Positions 16,371 through 26,444 of a stretch of DNA of 64,000 nt are shown one piece after another. Below the pieces are notes generated by a model that saw only the letters and a list, made by a program, of their open reading frames with translations, had not been told where the DNA came from and made no database searches. The position numbers and the translations under genes were made by a program. Location of the stretch: contig NZ_FRDA01000011.1 in assembly GCF_900143095.1 (NCBI RefSeq), positions 17,957-81,956 on the forward strand. Reading direction: 5' to 3'. Position 1 is the stretch's first letter. Each line of letters opens with the position of its first letter. Origin of the DNA: Pseudomonas asturiensis (GTDB taxonomy: Bacteria > Pseudomonadota > Gammaproteobacteria > Pseudomonadales > Pseudomonadaceae).

Positions 16371-17360
16371 CTAACTGCCTACCGCCACCTGAAACTCTGC
16401 ACCCTGTTCAGGAACAGACTGCTCGCGCAACCAATCGATCACTCGCGGCCAGACCTGTTGCTGCGCGCCTTTGCTGACGAGCATTTGCACGTGCCCGAAA
16501 TCTTCATTGAACCCGTGCTCACGCCCCAGACAGAGGAACTGCTTGCGATCCGACCCGATCTGTTCGAACAGCGCGCGACAGGCCCAGACCGGATCCTGAT
16601 GATCACCGACCGCTGCCACTGCCAGCACAGGCACCTGTACACCTTTCAGACCCGCCCACCAATCGCTGTGCCGATCACCAAAGCGCCCGAACAGACCATG
16701 CCAGCGCATGCTCTCCAGCAACACACCCATGGGTTCATCTTCCGGCCCGCGCTTGAAACGTGGCCCGGATACGTGTTCGAAACGTTTCAGCAACAGTCGA
16801 CCGGACCATTGCAGCGGCGGGATCTTGAGCGGCCAGTACGTGCGACTGACCTGGCTGCCGAACAGCGCCACCGACGCCGCACTCGCAACGCCCAGGTACC
16901 CGCCGCCCAGCGCCGCCGCCAATGTCGTGCCGCCGAGCGAATGACCGATCCAGTGCGGCACTTGCCCGCTCTGCTCCTGCACAAACGCCGCAATCGACGG
17001 CAGGTCGTAGCGGGCGTAATCGGCCACACAATTGGCACGATAGTTCTGGTTGCGCGCCGACAGCCCGTGCCCACGCATTTCGGGGATCCACACGTCATAA
17101 CCGGCACGCGCGAGCAATGGTCCCAGCCCGATGCCCTTGGGCGAGTACCAGAACCTGCGGTTGGAGAAACTGCCGTGTACCAGAATGACCGGCACGCCCC
17201 GCCCATGAGCCTGTTCGACCAGACCCAGGCGGGTCACGGCCAGTTCGACGCTCGGATCAGGGCTGTTGGCAGGCTTGAGGCGATAAACGTCCTCGACCAG
17301 GTCGCCGCGACGCTCGGCACTGATCAAGGCAACGGGAAATAGATGGCTGCTGCTTTGCAT
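16371..17360 (-). CDS. Alpha/beta hydrolase
   Basis: A 329-residue alpha/beta-hydrolase. The oxyanion HGSFSNRRFW motif (about residue 62), nucleophile motif GHSLGG (about 142) and a late histidine (REHGFNED, about 288) give a complete Ser-His catalytic set. There is no signal peptide. The substrate is unknown; members of this group act on esters or lipids. Single gene between rraA and ppsA. Confidence 0.85.
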   Translation of the reverse strand: MQSSSHLFPVALISAERRGDLVEDVYRLKPANSPDPSVELAVTRLGLVEQAHGRGVPVILVHGSFSNRRFWYSPKGIGLGPLLARAGYDVWIPEMRGHGLSARNQNYRANCVADYARYDLPSIAAFVQEQSGQVPHWIGHSLGGTTLAAALGGGYLGVASAASVALFGSQVSRTYWPLKIPPLQWSGRLLLKRFEHVSGPRFKRGPEDEPMGVLLESMRWHGLFGRFGDRHSDWWAGLKGVQVPVLAVAAVGDHQDPVWACRALFEQIGSDRKQFLCLGREHGFNEDFGHVQMLVSKGAQQQVWPRVIDWLREQSVPEQGAEFQVAVGS

Positions 17361-17446
17361 ATTGCTCTTTTCGGAAATTCAAAGGCATCGGGTCGCCTCT
17401 GACAGACTGGATGAAACTGCGCACAGGAACGCCTTGTCGCGCCGCA

Positions 17447-17476
17447 TAAAAAAGGCGGTTTCCGAAAAAACCGCCT
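17447..17476 (-). terminator. Intrinsic terminator of ppsA
   Basis: AGGCGGTTT and AAACCGCCT form a 9-bp stem around CCGAAA. On the minus strand it is followed by six Ts (A-run 17448-17453 on the plus strand). It has a T-run in the other direction as well, so it may work both ways. Confidence 0.88.
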
Positions 17477-17530
17477 CTTTTTGCTGAAACCCTGAACCAT
17501 CAAGACGGCCAAGGGCTTTTTCGCGTCACA

Positions 17531-19906
17531 TCAGACCGGTGCTTGCGCCTCGGCCAGGAAGAACCAGGTCTCCAGCACCGAATCGGGGTTGAGCGAAACA
17601 CTCTCGATGCCCTGATCCATCAGCCAGCGGGCCAGATCCGGGTGATCGGAAGGGCCCTGACCGCAGATGCCGATGTACTTGCCAGCCTTGTTACAGGCCT
17701 GAATGGCATTGGACAGGAGCTTCTTGACCGCAGGGTTACGCTCGTCGAACAGGTGCGCGATGACGCCGGAGTCACGGTCCAGGCCCAGGGTCAACTGAGT
17801 CAGGTCATTGGAGCCGATGGAGAACCCGTCGAAATACTCGAGGAACTCTTCAGCCAGGATCGCGTTGGACGGCAATTCGCACATCATGATGATGCGCAGA
17901 CCGTTTTCGCCGCGCTTCAGGCCGTTGGCCGCCAACAGGTCGATCACCTGACTCGCCTCGCCCAGGGTGCGCACGAACGGCACCATGATCTCGACGTTGG
18001 TCAGGCCCATGTCCTCACGCACACGTTTCAGCGCGCGGCACTCCAGCTCGAAGCAATCGCGGAAGTTTTCACTGATGTAGCGTGATGCGCCGCGGAAGCC
18101 CAGCATCGGGTTTTCTTCTTCCGGCTCGTACAGCTTGCCGCCGATCAGGTTGGCGTACTCATTGGACTTGAAGTCCGACAGCCGCACGATGACTTTCTTG
18201 GGTGTGAAGGCGGCGGCCAGGGTACTGATGCCTTCGACCAGCTTCTCGACGTAGAAACCGACCGGATCGTCATAACCGGCGATGCGTTTGTCGACGCTGT
18301 CCTTGATTTCCGGGGGCAGCAGCGAGTAGTTGAGCAGCGCCTTGGGGTGCACGCCGATCATACGGTTGATGATGAACTCCAGACGCGCCAGGCCGACACC
18401 GGCATTGGGCAACTGGGCAAAATCGAAGGCGCGATCGGGGTTACCGACGTTCATCATGATCTTGAACGGCAATTCAGGCATGGCATCGACCGAGTTGGTC
18501 TTGATGTCGAAGCCCAGTTCGCCTTCGAAGATGTAACCGGTGTCGCCCTCGGCGCAGGACACTGTCACGCCCTGCCCGTCCTGCAGCAACTGAGTGGCGT
18601 TGCCACAGCCGACGACAGCCGGAATGCCCAGCTCACGGGCGATGATCGCCGCGTGGCAGGTACGGCCGCCACGGTTGGTGACGATGGCGCTCGCACGCTT
18701 CATGACCGGTTCCCAGTCCGGGTCGGTCATGTCGGAGACCAGCACATCACCGGCCTGCACCTTGTCCATCTCGGACACGTCCTTGATGATCCGCACCTTG
18801 CCCGCGCCAATACGCTGGCCGATGGCACGCCCTTCGACCAGCACCTTGCCGGTCTCCTTGAGCAGGTAGCGCTCCATGACGTTGGCCGAGGCACGGCTCT
18901 TCACGGTTTCAGGACGCGCCTGAACGATGTAGAGCTTGCCGTCATCACCATCCTTGGCCCATTCAATGTCCATCGGGCACTTGTAGTGCTTCTCGATGAT
19001 CATCGCCTGCTTGGCCAGCTCGGACACTTCCGCATCGCTCAGGCAGAAACGCGCACGGTCGGCAGGCTCGACGTCGATCACCTTGACCGAACGACCGGCC
19101 TTGGCCTCTTCGCCGTAAATCATCTTGATGGCCTTGCTGCCCAGGTTGCGACGCAGTATCGCAGGGCGGCCAGCCGCCAGGGTGTCCTTGTGTACGTAGA
19201 ATTCGTCGGGGTTCACGGCACCTTGCACAACCGTTTCACCCAGGCCATAGGCACCGGTGATGAACACCACGTCGCGAAAGCCCGATTCGGTATCCAGGGT
19301 GAACATCACGCCTGCGGTACCGGTTTCGGAACGCACCATGCGCTGCACGCCCGCAGAAAGCGCCACCAGCTTGTGGTCGAAGCCCTGATGCACACGGTAG
19401 GAAATGGCACGGTCATTGAACAGCGAGGCGAACACTTCCTTGGCAGCACGAATGACGTTTTCGACGCCGCGGATGTTCAGGAAGGTTTCCTGCTGACCTG
19501 CGAAGGAGGCGTCAGGCAGGTCTTCAGCGGTGGCGGAAGAACGCACGGCAACGGCCAGATTCGGGTTGCCTGCCGACAGCGCGGCAAAGGCCGTGCGGAT
19601 CTCGGCGTTGAGCTTCTCGGGGAATTCGGCTTCCATGATCCACTGACGAATCTGCGCGCCGGTGCGGGCCAGAGCGTTGACGTCGTCGACATCAAGCGCA
19701 TCCAGGGCTGCGTGGATCTGATCGTTCAGACCGCTGAGCTCAAGGAAATCACGGTAGGCCTGGGCCGTAGTCGCGAAGCCACCAGGTACTGAAACGCCAG
19801 CACCTGCGAGGTTGCTGATCATTTCGCCGAGGGATGCGTTCTTGCCTCCCACGTGCTCCACATCATGGACGCCGAGCTTATCGAGGGAAACTACGTACTC
19901 TACCAA
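17531..19906 (-). CDS. ppsA: Phosphoenolpyruvate synthase
   Basis: A 791-residue enzyme that converts pyruvate and ATP to phosphoenolpyruvate in gluconeogenesis. Domains: N-terminal ATP-grasp/pyruvate-binding (to about 350), swivelling phosphohistidine domain with GGRTCHAAII (catalytic His, with the regulatory Thr two residues before it), and C-terminal PEP/pyruvate-binding TIM barrel with the CGQGPSDHP segment. TTG 19906 (MVEYVVSLDKLG) is chosen because GGAG lies 8 bases upstream and the length then equals E. coli PpsA; an open frame extends to 20047 without a start signal. It is divergent from its regulator ppsR. Confidence 0.96.
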   Translation of the reverse strand: MVEYVVSLDKLGVHDVEHVGGKNASLGEMISNLAGAGVSVPGGFATTAQAYRDFLELSGLNDQIHAALDALDVDDVNALARTGAQIRQWIMEAEFPEKLNAEIRTAFAALSAGNPNLAVAVRSSATAEDLPDASFAGQQETFLNIRGVENVIRAAKEVFASLFNDRAISYRVHQGFDHKLVALSAGVQRMVRSETGTAGVMFTLDTESGFRDVVFITGAYGLGETVVQGAVNPDEFYVHKDTLAAGRPAILRRNLGSKAIKMIYGEEAKAGRSVKVIDVEPADRARFCLSDAEVSELAKQAMIIEKHYKCPMDIEWAKDGDDGKLYIVQARPETVKSRASANVMERYLLKETGKVLVEGRAIGQRIGAGKVRIIKDVSEMDKVQAGDVLVSDMTDPDWEPVMKRASAIVTNRGGRTCHAAIIARELGIPAVVGCGNATQLLQDGQGVTVSCAEGDTGYIFEGELGFDIKTNSVDAMPELPFKIMMNVGNPDRAFDFAQLPNAGVGLARLEFIINRMIGVHPKALLNYSLLPPEIKDSVDKRIAGYDDPVGFYVEKLVEGISTLAAAFTPKKVIVRLSDFKSNEYANLIGGKLYEPEEENPMLGFRGASRYISENFRDCFELECRALKRVREDMGLTNVEIMVPFVRTLGEASQVIDLLAANGLKRGENGLRIIMMCELPSNAILAEEFLEYFDGFSIGSNDLTQLTLGLDRDSGVIAHLFDERNPAVKKLLSNAIQACNKAGKYIGICGQGPSDHPDLARWLMDQGIESVSLNPDSVLETWFFLAEAQAPV

Positions 19907-20098
19907 GGTGATCTCTCCACTAACTGTGTTTGTTGTTGGGAAAAGCTCATTCACCCAAGCCACTGTCACGTGGCCGCGGGCGTTTCGGGTCGGGCGCAAG
20001 CCTGAACCTTCAAAATAGGTGAGAATGCAGACCCTCAGGGCCCGCAAGCGCGCCTATGATATCCAAGAATCGTCAACTGCTTAAGGCCAGGAGCGCAA

Positions 20099-20917
20099 AT
20101 GAAACGATCCGCTTTCTTCATCTCCGACGGGACCGGGATCACGGCTGAAACCCTGGGTCAAAGCCTGTTAGCGCAATTTGAAAACATCACGTTCAACAAG
20201 TTCACCAGGCCCTATATCGACAGCGTCGAGAAAGCGCGGGCGATGGTACAACAAATCAACAACGCCGCGGACAAGGACGATGTCCGGCCGATCATCTTCG
20301 ACACCATCGTCAATCAGGACATTCGGGAGATCCTGGCCACCTCCAACGGCTTCATGATCGATATTTTCTCGACCTTTCTGGCCCCGCTGGAACAGGAGCT
20401 TAGTTCACACTCCTCGTATTCGGTGGGCAAATCGCACTCCATCGGTCACAACTCCAACTACATGGAGCGCATCGAGGCTGTCAATTTCGCGCTGGACAAT
20501 GACGACGGCGCACGCACGCATTATTACGACAAGGCCGACATTATCCTGGTTGGCGTCTCGCGTTGCGGAAAGACCCCGACCTGTCTGTACATGGCCATGC
20601 AGTTCGGCATCCGCGCAGCCAACTACCCGCTGACCGAAGACGACATGGAGCGCCTGCAACTGCCCGCCGCGCTCAAGCAGCATCGCGAAAAGCTGTTCGG
20701 CCTGACCATCGACCCTGACCGCCTGACGGCCATTCGTCACGAACGCAAACCCAACAGCCGTTATTCAAGCTTTGCGCAGTGCGAATTCGAAGTGCGGGAA
20801 GTGGAGAACCTGTTTCGTCGGGAAAACATCCCGAACATCAATTCAACCCACTTTTCCGTGGAAGAAATCTCCGCCAAGGTGCTGGTTGAGAAAGGAGTGG
20901 AGCGGCGGTTCAAGTAA
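20099..20917 (+). CDS. ppsR: PEP synthase regulatory protein (kinase/phosphorylase)
   Basis: A 272-residue DUF299 protein that inactivates PpsA by ADP-dependent phosphorylation of the threonine next to the catalytic histidine and reactivates it by phosphorolysis. The P-loop GVSRCGKTPT (about residues 151-160) is intact. CAGGAG precedes ATG 20099. It is divergent from ppsA with about 190 bases between the starts, which must hold both promoters. Confidence 0.95.
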   Translation: MKRSAFFISDGTGITAETLGQSLLAQFENITFNKFTRPYIDSVEKARAMVQQINNAADKDDVRPIIFDTIVNQDIREILATSNGFMIDIFSTFLAPLEQELSSHSSYSVGKSHSIGHNSNYMERIEAVNFALDNDDGARTHYYDKADIILVGVSRCGKTPTCLYMAMQFGIRAANYPLTEDDMERLQLPAALKQHREKLFGLTIDPDRLTAIRHERKPNSRYSSFAQCEFEVREVENLFRRENIPNINSTHFSVEEISAKVLVEKGVERRFK

Positions 20918-20996
20918 GGGCCATTTCGCTGGATTGCCGAACAGAGCAATCCAGCCCCATAAAAACGCGTAACTCTTTGAATTAAAGCAATTTATT

Positions 20997-21082
20997 GTGG
21001 AAAGCGGCTTACCGGCGATGCTTTTTCTGCAGCAACACATCAGTGACTGAACTGACGCCATCGCCGGCAATCCGCCTCCCAC
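20997..21082. repeat. REP/BIME inverted repeat
   Basis: GTGGAAAGCGGCTTACCGGCGATG pairs with CATCGCCGGCAATCCGCCTCCCAC, with several mismatches. The centre (CTTTTTCTGCAGCAACACATCA and following) is almost identical to that of the copy at 22422. It lies between the convergent ppsR and prpF genes. Confidence 0.88.
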
Positions 21083-21155
21083 GAGTGGTGCGTTTATTCA
21101 GCGGGATCGGGGCCAACGCGGTGCATTGGCACGATCAATCCGCGTATTTCCATCC

Positions 21156-22340
21156 TTAAGGTTGCGGCACCCGCACCCAACCCTCCATCAGCACCCGGGC
21201 ACTGCGGCTCATGATGGCTTTGGTGACTTTCCACTCGCCATCCTGCTGGTGCGCTTCAGCCCCTACTCGCAAGGTGCCGGACGGATGACCGAACCGCACC
21301 GCAACACGCGTTTCGCCACCAGCCGCCAGATTGACCAGTGTGCCCGGAATAGCGGCGGCCGTGCCGATGGCAACCGCCGCCGTGCCCATCATTGCGTGAT
21401 GCAGCTTGCCCATGGACACGGCGCGCACCCGCAGATCAATGTCCTGCGCGGCGACCGCTTTGCCGCTTGACGACACGTAGCCAGACGGCGGAGCGACAAA
21501 AGCGACCTTGGGTGTGTGCTGCCGACGTGCCGCTTCATCTATATGAGCGATCAGCCCCATGCGCACTGCCCCGTGAGCCCGAATGGTCTCCAGCTTCGCC
21601 AACGCTTCGGGACTGCCGTTGATATCCCCCTGCAGCTCGCTGCCGGTGTAACCAATATCGGCGGCGTTGATGAAGATGGTCGGGATGCCTGCGTTGATCA
21701 TCGTCGCTTTCAGCGTACCGACACCCGGCACCTCAAGGTCATCGACCAGATGCCCCGTAGGGAACATCGAACCTGCGGCGCCCTCTTCATCCGCTGCCGG
21801 ATCGATAAACTCCAACTGAACCTCGGCGGCGGGAAAAGTGACGCCATCAAGCTCGAAATCACCGGTTTCCTGCACCTCACCCTTGCTGATCGGCACGTGG
21901 GCGATGATGGTCTTGCCGATATTGGCCTGCCAGATACGCACAATGGCGATGCCGTCCTGCGGAATGCGGCCGGCATCGACCAGACCGCTGAGAATCGCGA
22001 ACGAACCGACCGCTGCCGACAGGTTGCCGCAGTTGCCGCTCCAGTCGACGAAAGGCTTGTCGATGGACACCTGACCGAACAGGTAATCGACATCATGATC
22101 GGCCTTGTCGGAGCGCGACAGAATCACTGTCTTGCTGGTGCTGGATGTTGCCCCGCCCATGCCGTCAATCTGCTTTTCATAGGGATCGGGGCTGCCGATC
22201 ACGCGCAGCAGCAATGCATCCCTGGCCGGACCCGGGACCTGAGCAGCTTCGGGCAGATCAAGCAGGTTGAAAAACACCCCCTTGCTGGTCCCCCCACGCA
22301 TGTAGGTGGCGGGAATTCTGATTTGCGGTAAATGAGTCAT
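21156..22340 (-). CDS. prpF: PrpF, 2-methylaconitate isomerase
   Basis: A 394-residue DUF453/PrpF protein. It interconverts trans- and cis-2-methylaconitate so that AcnD and PrpF together replace PrpD. The start MRGGTSKGVFF segment and the SGNCGNLSAAVG segment (with the conserved cysteine) are family hallmarks. ATG 22340 has AGGAAC upstream; the open frame reaches further only into the REP element. It is the last gene of the prp operon and is separated from acnD by 245 bases that contain a REP pair. Confidence 0.95.
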   Translation of the reverse strand: MTHLPQIRIPATYMRGGTSKGVFFNLLDLPEAAQVPGPARDALLLRVIGSPDPYEKQIDGMGGATSSTSKTVILSRSDKADHDVDYLFGQVSIDKPFVDWSGNCGNLSAAVGSFAILSGLVDAGRIPQDGIAIVRIWQANIGKTIIAHVPISKGEVQETGDFELDGVTFPAAEVQLEFIDPAADEEGAAGSMFPTGHLVDDLEVPGVGTLKATMINAGIPTIFINAADIGYTGSELQGDINGSPEALAKLETIRAHGAVRMGLIAHIDEAARRQHTPKVAFVAPPSGYVSSSGKAVAAQDIDLRVRAVSMGKLHHAMMGTAAVAIGTAAAIPGTLVNLAAGGETRVAVRFGHPSGTLRVGAEAHQQDGEWKVTKAIMSRSARVLMEGWVRVPQP

Positions 22341-22421
22341 GCCTGTTCCTGTCCCGGTTATTGATCGTTGCCATGCCCCGCGCTCATCGCTACAGACAAG
22401 TCTCGCGGCAACCAGCGAACT

Positions 22422-22506
22422 GTGGGAGGCGGCTTGCCGGCGATGCTTTTTCTGAAGCAACACATCACTGACTGAACTGACGCCATCGCCGGCAAGCCGC
22501 CTCCCA
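22422..22506. repeat. REP/BIME inverted repeat inside the prp operon
   Basis: GTGGGAGGCGGCTTGCCGGCGATG pairs with CATCGCCGGCAAGCCGCCTCCCA. The centre matches the copy at 20997 almost base for base and in the same orientation, so prpF is bracketed by direct repeats of about 85 bp. It may form an RNA hairpin between acnD and prpF. Confidence 0.9.
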
Positions 22507-22585
22507 AGGGGTATGTATTCACTCAGACACTTTTGTTTTGATCGTGCCCATGCGCTGCGTGGGCACGATCAGTGCTGCTCTGTTT

Positions 22586-25174
22586 TCAAGACACCGTCGC
22601 CTCGAGGAAATCCTGCGCGAAACGCTGCAATACGCCGCCCGCCTCGTAGATGGAGAGTTCCTCAGCGGTGTCCAGACGGCACGTCATCGGTACCTCCAGG
22701 CGCTCACCATTCCTGCGGTTGATCACCAGGGTCAGGGTCGCACGCGGGGTCCGCTGACCCACCACGTCGAAGGTTTCGCTGCCATCGATGCCCAGTGTCA
22801 GGCGGCTGGTGCCCGGTTTGAACTCCAGCGGCAATACCCCCATGCCCACCAGGTTGGTGCGATGGATACGCTCGAAGCCTTCGGCGGCAATCGCCTCGAC
22901 ACCCGCCAGCCGCACGCCCTTGGCCGCCCAGTCACGGGATGAACCCTGACCGTAATCGGCACCGGCGATGATGATCAGCGGCTGCTTGCGCGCCATGTAG
23001 GTCTCGATGGCTTCCCACATGCGCGTGACCTGGCCTTCCGGCTCGATCCGGGTCAGCGATCCTTTTTTGACCTTGCCCTCCACCACGGCCATTTCGTTGA
23101 CCAGTTGCGGGTTGGCGAAGGTGGCACGCTGTGCGGTCAGGTGATCGCCGCGGTGGGTCGCGTAAGAGTTGAAGTCTTCCTCGGGCACGCCCATTTTCGC
23201 CAGGTACTCGCCTGCGGCGCTGTCGAGCATGATCGCGTTGGAGGGCGACAGGTGATCCGTGGTGATGTTGTCCGGCAGCACCGCCAGCGCACGCATGCCG
23301 TTGAGCGTGCGCTCCCCGGCCAGCGCGCCTTCCCAGTAAGGCGGACGACGGATGTAAGTGCTCATCGCGCGCCAGTCATAGAGCGGCTCGACTTTCGGCC
23401 CGGTGTGCTCTTCGATGGCGAACATCGGGATGTAGACCTGCCGGAACTGCTCTGGTTTGACCGACGCCTGCACAACGGCGTCGATCTCTTCGTCTGCAGG
23501 CCAGATGTCCATCAGACGAATCGCCTTGCCATCGACAACCCCCAGCACGTCCTTTTCGATATCGAAACGAATCGTGCCGGCGATTGCGTAAGCGACCACC
23601 AGCGGCGGCGAGGCGAGAAACGCCTGTTTGGCGTAAGGGTGGATGCGTCCATCAAAGTTGCGATTACCGGACAATACCGCCGTGGCGTAGAGGTCACGGT
23701 CGATGATTTCCTGCTGGATGACCGGATCCAGCGCGCCAGACATGCCGTTGCAGGTCGTGCAGGCAAACGCGACCACGCCGAAACCCAACTGCTCAAGTTC
23801 GGTGGTCAGCCCGGCGGCGTCCAGATACAACGCCACGGTTTTCGAGCCAGGTGCCAGTGACGACTTGACCCAGGGCTTGCGCGTCAGCCCCAGGCGATTC
23901 GCATTGCGCGCCAGCAAGCCGGCGGCAATCACGTTGCGCGGATTGCTGGTGTTGGTGCAACTGGTGATTGCCGCGATGATCACCGCGCCATCGGGCATCT
24001 GACCCGGCACGTCGTCCCATTGCCCGGCGATGCCTCTGGCGGCCAGATCGGAGGTCGCGACACGCGCATGCGGATTCGACGGTCCGGCCATGTTGCGCAC
24101 CACACTGGACAGATCGAAGCTCAGCACCCGCTCATATTCAACCTGCTGCAGGCTGTCAGACCACAACCCGGTGTGCCTGGCGTACAGCTCGACCAGCTTG
24201 ACCTGCTCATCCTCGCGCCCGGTCAGGCGCAGGTAATCGATGGTTTGCGAGTCGATCGAGAACATTGCCGCCGTAGCGCCGTACTCCGGTGCCATATTGG
24301 AAATCGTCGCCCGGTCGCCCAGCGTAAGGCTGGCTGCGCCTTCGCCGTAGAACTCAAGGTATGCGCCTACCACTTTCTGTTGGCGCAGGTATTCGGTCAG
24401 GGCCAACACCACGTCGGTGGCAGTGATACCGGGCTGGCGGCGGCCGGTCAGCTCGACACCGATGATGTCCGGCAGACGCATCCAGGACGCACGGCCAAGC
24501 ATCACGTTTTCAGCCTCCAGGCCGCCGACGCCAATGGCGATCACGCCCAGCGCATCAACGTGCGGGGTGTGGCTGTCAGTGCCGACCAGCGTGTCGGGAA
24601 AGGCCACGCCGTCGAGCACCTGAACCACCGGCGACATTTTTTCCAGATTGATCTGGTGCATGATGCCGTTGCCGGGCGGAATCACTTCGACGTTCTTGAA
24701 CGCCTGCTTGGTCCAGTCGATGAAGTGGAAGCGGTCTTCGTTGCGACGGTCTTCGATGGCACGGTTCTTCTCGAACGCCTGCGGATCATTGCCCCCACAC
24801 TCCACAGCCAGCGAGTGATCGACGATCAGTTGTACCGGCACCACCGGGTTGACCAGCGCGGGATCCCCCCCTTGAGAGGCAATGGCATCGCGCAAGCCTG
24901 CCAGATCAACCAGCGCGGTCTGGCCAAGGATGTCGTGACACACCACACGTGCCGGAAACCAGGGGAAATCCAGGTCGCGGCGGCGCTCGATCAGTTGGGT
25001 CAGCGATGCGTTCAGGGTCGCCGGGTCACAACGACGCACCAGGTTTTCGGCCAATACGCGTGAGGTGTAGGGCAACGTGGCGTAAGCGCCAGGCTTGATG
25101 GCCTCGACGGCCGCGTGGGCATCGAAATAGTCCAGCCGGGTACCGGGAAGCGGTTTGCGAAATTCACTGTTCAT
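22586..25174 (-). CDS. acnD: Fe/S-dependent 2-methylcitrate dehydratase
   Basis: An 862-residue aconitase-family enzyme of the methylcitrate cycle that dehydrates 2-methylcitrate. The three cluster cysteines are in TSCTNTSNP (about residue 417) and CTTCNGMSG (about 482-485), and the C-terminal swivel domain holds YGQGSSRDWAAKG. Length is typical of AcnD and less than AcnA. It follows prpC after 86 bases and works with PrpF. Confidence 0.96.
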   Translation of the reverse strand: MNSEFRKPLPGTRLDYFDAHAAVEAIKPGAYATLPYTSRVLAENLVRRCDPATLNASLTQLIERRRDLDFPWFPARVVCHDILGQTALVDLAGLRDAIASQGGDPALVNPVVPVQLIVDHSLAVECGGNDPQAFEKNRAIEDRRNEDRFHFIDWTKQAFKNVEVIPPGNGIMHQINLEKMSPVVQVLDGVAFPDTLVGTDSHTPHVDALGVIAIGVGGLEAENVMLGRASWMRLPDIIGVELTGRRQPGITATDVVLALTEYLRQQKVVGAYLEFYGEGAASLTLGDRATISNMAPEYGATAAMFSIDSQTIDYLRLTGREDEQVKLVELYARHTGLWSDSLQQVEYERVLSFDLSSVVRNMAGPSNPHARVATSDLAARGIAGQWDDVPGQMPDGAVIIAAITSCTNTSNPRNVIAAGLLARNANRLGLTRKPWVKSSLAPGSKTVALYLDAAGLTTELEQLGFGVVAFACTTCNGMSGALDPVIQQEIIDRDLYATAVLSGNRNFDGRIHPYAKQAFLASPPLVVAYAIAGTIRFDIEKDVLGVVDGKAIRLMDIWPADEEIDAVVQASVKPEQFRQVYIPMFAIEEHTGPKVEPLYDWRAMSTYIRRPPYWEGALAGERTLNGMRALAVLPDNITTDHLSPSNAIMLDSAAGEYLAKMGVPEEDFNSYATHRGDHLTAQRATFANPQLVNEMAVVEGKVKKGSLTRIEPEGQVTRMWEAIETYMARKQPLIIIAGADYGQGSSRDWAAKGVRLAGVEAIAAEGFERIHRTNLVGMGVLPLEFKPGTSRLTLGIDGSETFDVVGQRTPRATLTLVINRRNGERLEVPMTCRLDTAEELSIYEAGGVLQRFAQDFLEATVS

Positions 25175-25260
25175 GGCGGGCTCGGTTCATTGCTGGCGAC
25201 ATCAGGAGGGTTTCGAAAAGCGGGCGGGAAGCTCATCAGCGGCTCCCCTGCCCGTCTGGC

Positions 25261-26388
25261 TCAGCGGCTCTGGATGGGCACGAAGCTGCGTTGCGCGACG
25301 CCTGTGTATTCGGCGCTCGGACGAATGATGCGGTTGTTGCTGCGCTGTTCGAACACATGGGCTGCCCAGCCAGTCAGGCGCGAACAGACGAAGATCGGCG
25401 TGAACAGCTTGGTCGGAATGCCCATGAAGTGGTACGCCGAGGCGTGGTAGAAATCGGCGTTGGGGAACAGCTTCTTCTGCTCCCACATGACCTTGTCGAT
25501 GGCCTCGGAAACCGGGAACAGCACGGTATCGCCCACCTCATCGGCGAGCTTCTTCGACCAGCCTTTGATCACCTCGTTACGCGGATCTGACTCTTTGTAG
25601 ATCGCGTGCCCGAAGCCCATGATCTTTTCCTTGCGCTCCAGCATGCCCAGCGTGCCTTGGGTCGCCTCATCGGCCGAACCGAAACGCTGAATCATGTCCA
25701 TTGCCGCTTCGTTGGCCCCGCCGTGCAGCGGGCCACGCAACGTCCCGATGGCTGCCGTGATGCAGGAGTACAAGTCCGACAGGGTCGAAGCGCAGACCCG
25801 TGCGGTAAAGGTCGAGGCATTGAATTCGTGCTCGGCATACAGGATCAGCGACACGTCCATGACCTTGCGGTGCAGCTCGCTGGGCGTTTTATCCAGCAAC
25901 AGGTGCAGGAAGTGCCCGCCGATGGAGTCTTCATCGGTCACACAGTCAATGCGCTTGCCTTCGTGGCTGAAGCGATACCAGTAGCACATGATCGCCGGAA
26001 AGGCCGCGAGCAGGCGGTCAGTCGAGTCGCGCTGCTGCTCGAAGCTGCGCTCCGGCTCAAGGGTGCCCAGCATCGACGCACCAGTGCGCATCACGTCCAT
26101 CGGGTGAGTGTCGGCCGGAATGCGCTCAAGCACTTCCTTCAACGCCTGCGGCAGTTCGCGCAACGCTTTGAGGCGCTGCAGATAAGCGCTCAGTTGAGTC
26201 TGGGTCGGAAGCTCGCCATAGAGCAGCAGATAAGCGACTTCCTCGAAGCGCGCTTCGGCAGCCAGCTCGCGCACGTCATAGCCACGATACGTCAGGCCAG
26301 CGCCTGCCATGCCGACGGTGGACAGGGCTGTCTGTCCGGCAACCTGACCCCGCAGACCTGCGCCGCTCAATACTTTTGCTTCAGCCAT
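25261..26388 (-). CDS. prpC: 2-methylcitrate synthase
   Basis: A 375-residue citrate-synthase-family enzyme that joins propionyl-CoA and oxaloacetate. Family motifs GPLHGGANEAA (about residue 230) and GFGHAIYKESDPR (about 270) carry the catalytic histidines. TGGAG precedes ATG 26388. It lies 56 bases after prpB in the prp operon. Confidence 0.96.
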   Translation of the reverse strand: MAEAKVLSGAGLRGQVAGQTALSTVGMAGAGLTYRGYDVRELAAEARFEEVAYLLLYGELPTQTQLSAYLQRLKALRELPQALKEVLERIPADTHPMDVMRTGASMLGTLEPERSFEQQRDSTDRLLAAFPAIMCYWYRFSHEGKRIDCVTDEDSIGGHFLHLLLDKTPSELHRKVMDVSLILYAEHEFNASTFTARVCASTLSDLYSCITAAIGTLRGPLHGGANEAAMDMIQRFGSADEATQGTLGMLERKEKIMGFGHAIYKESDPRNEVIKGWSKKLADEVGDTVLFPVSEAIDKVMWEQKKLFPNADFYHASAYHFMGIPTKLFTPIFVCSRLTGWAAHVFEQRSNNRIIRPSAEYTGVAQRSFVPIQSR

Positions 26389-26444
26389 TGCATTCTCCAG
26401 TTCTTGAAATTGTCGGGAATTGGCGATTCTTGATGCCGATTCGG

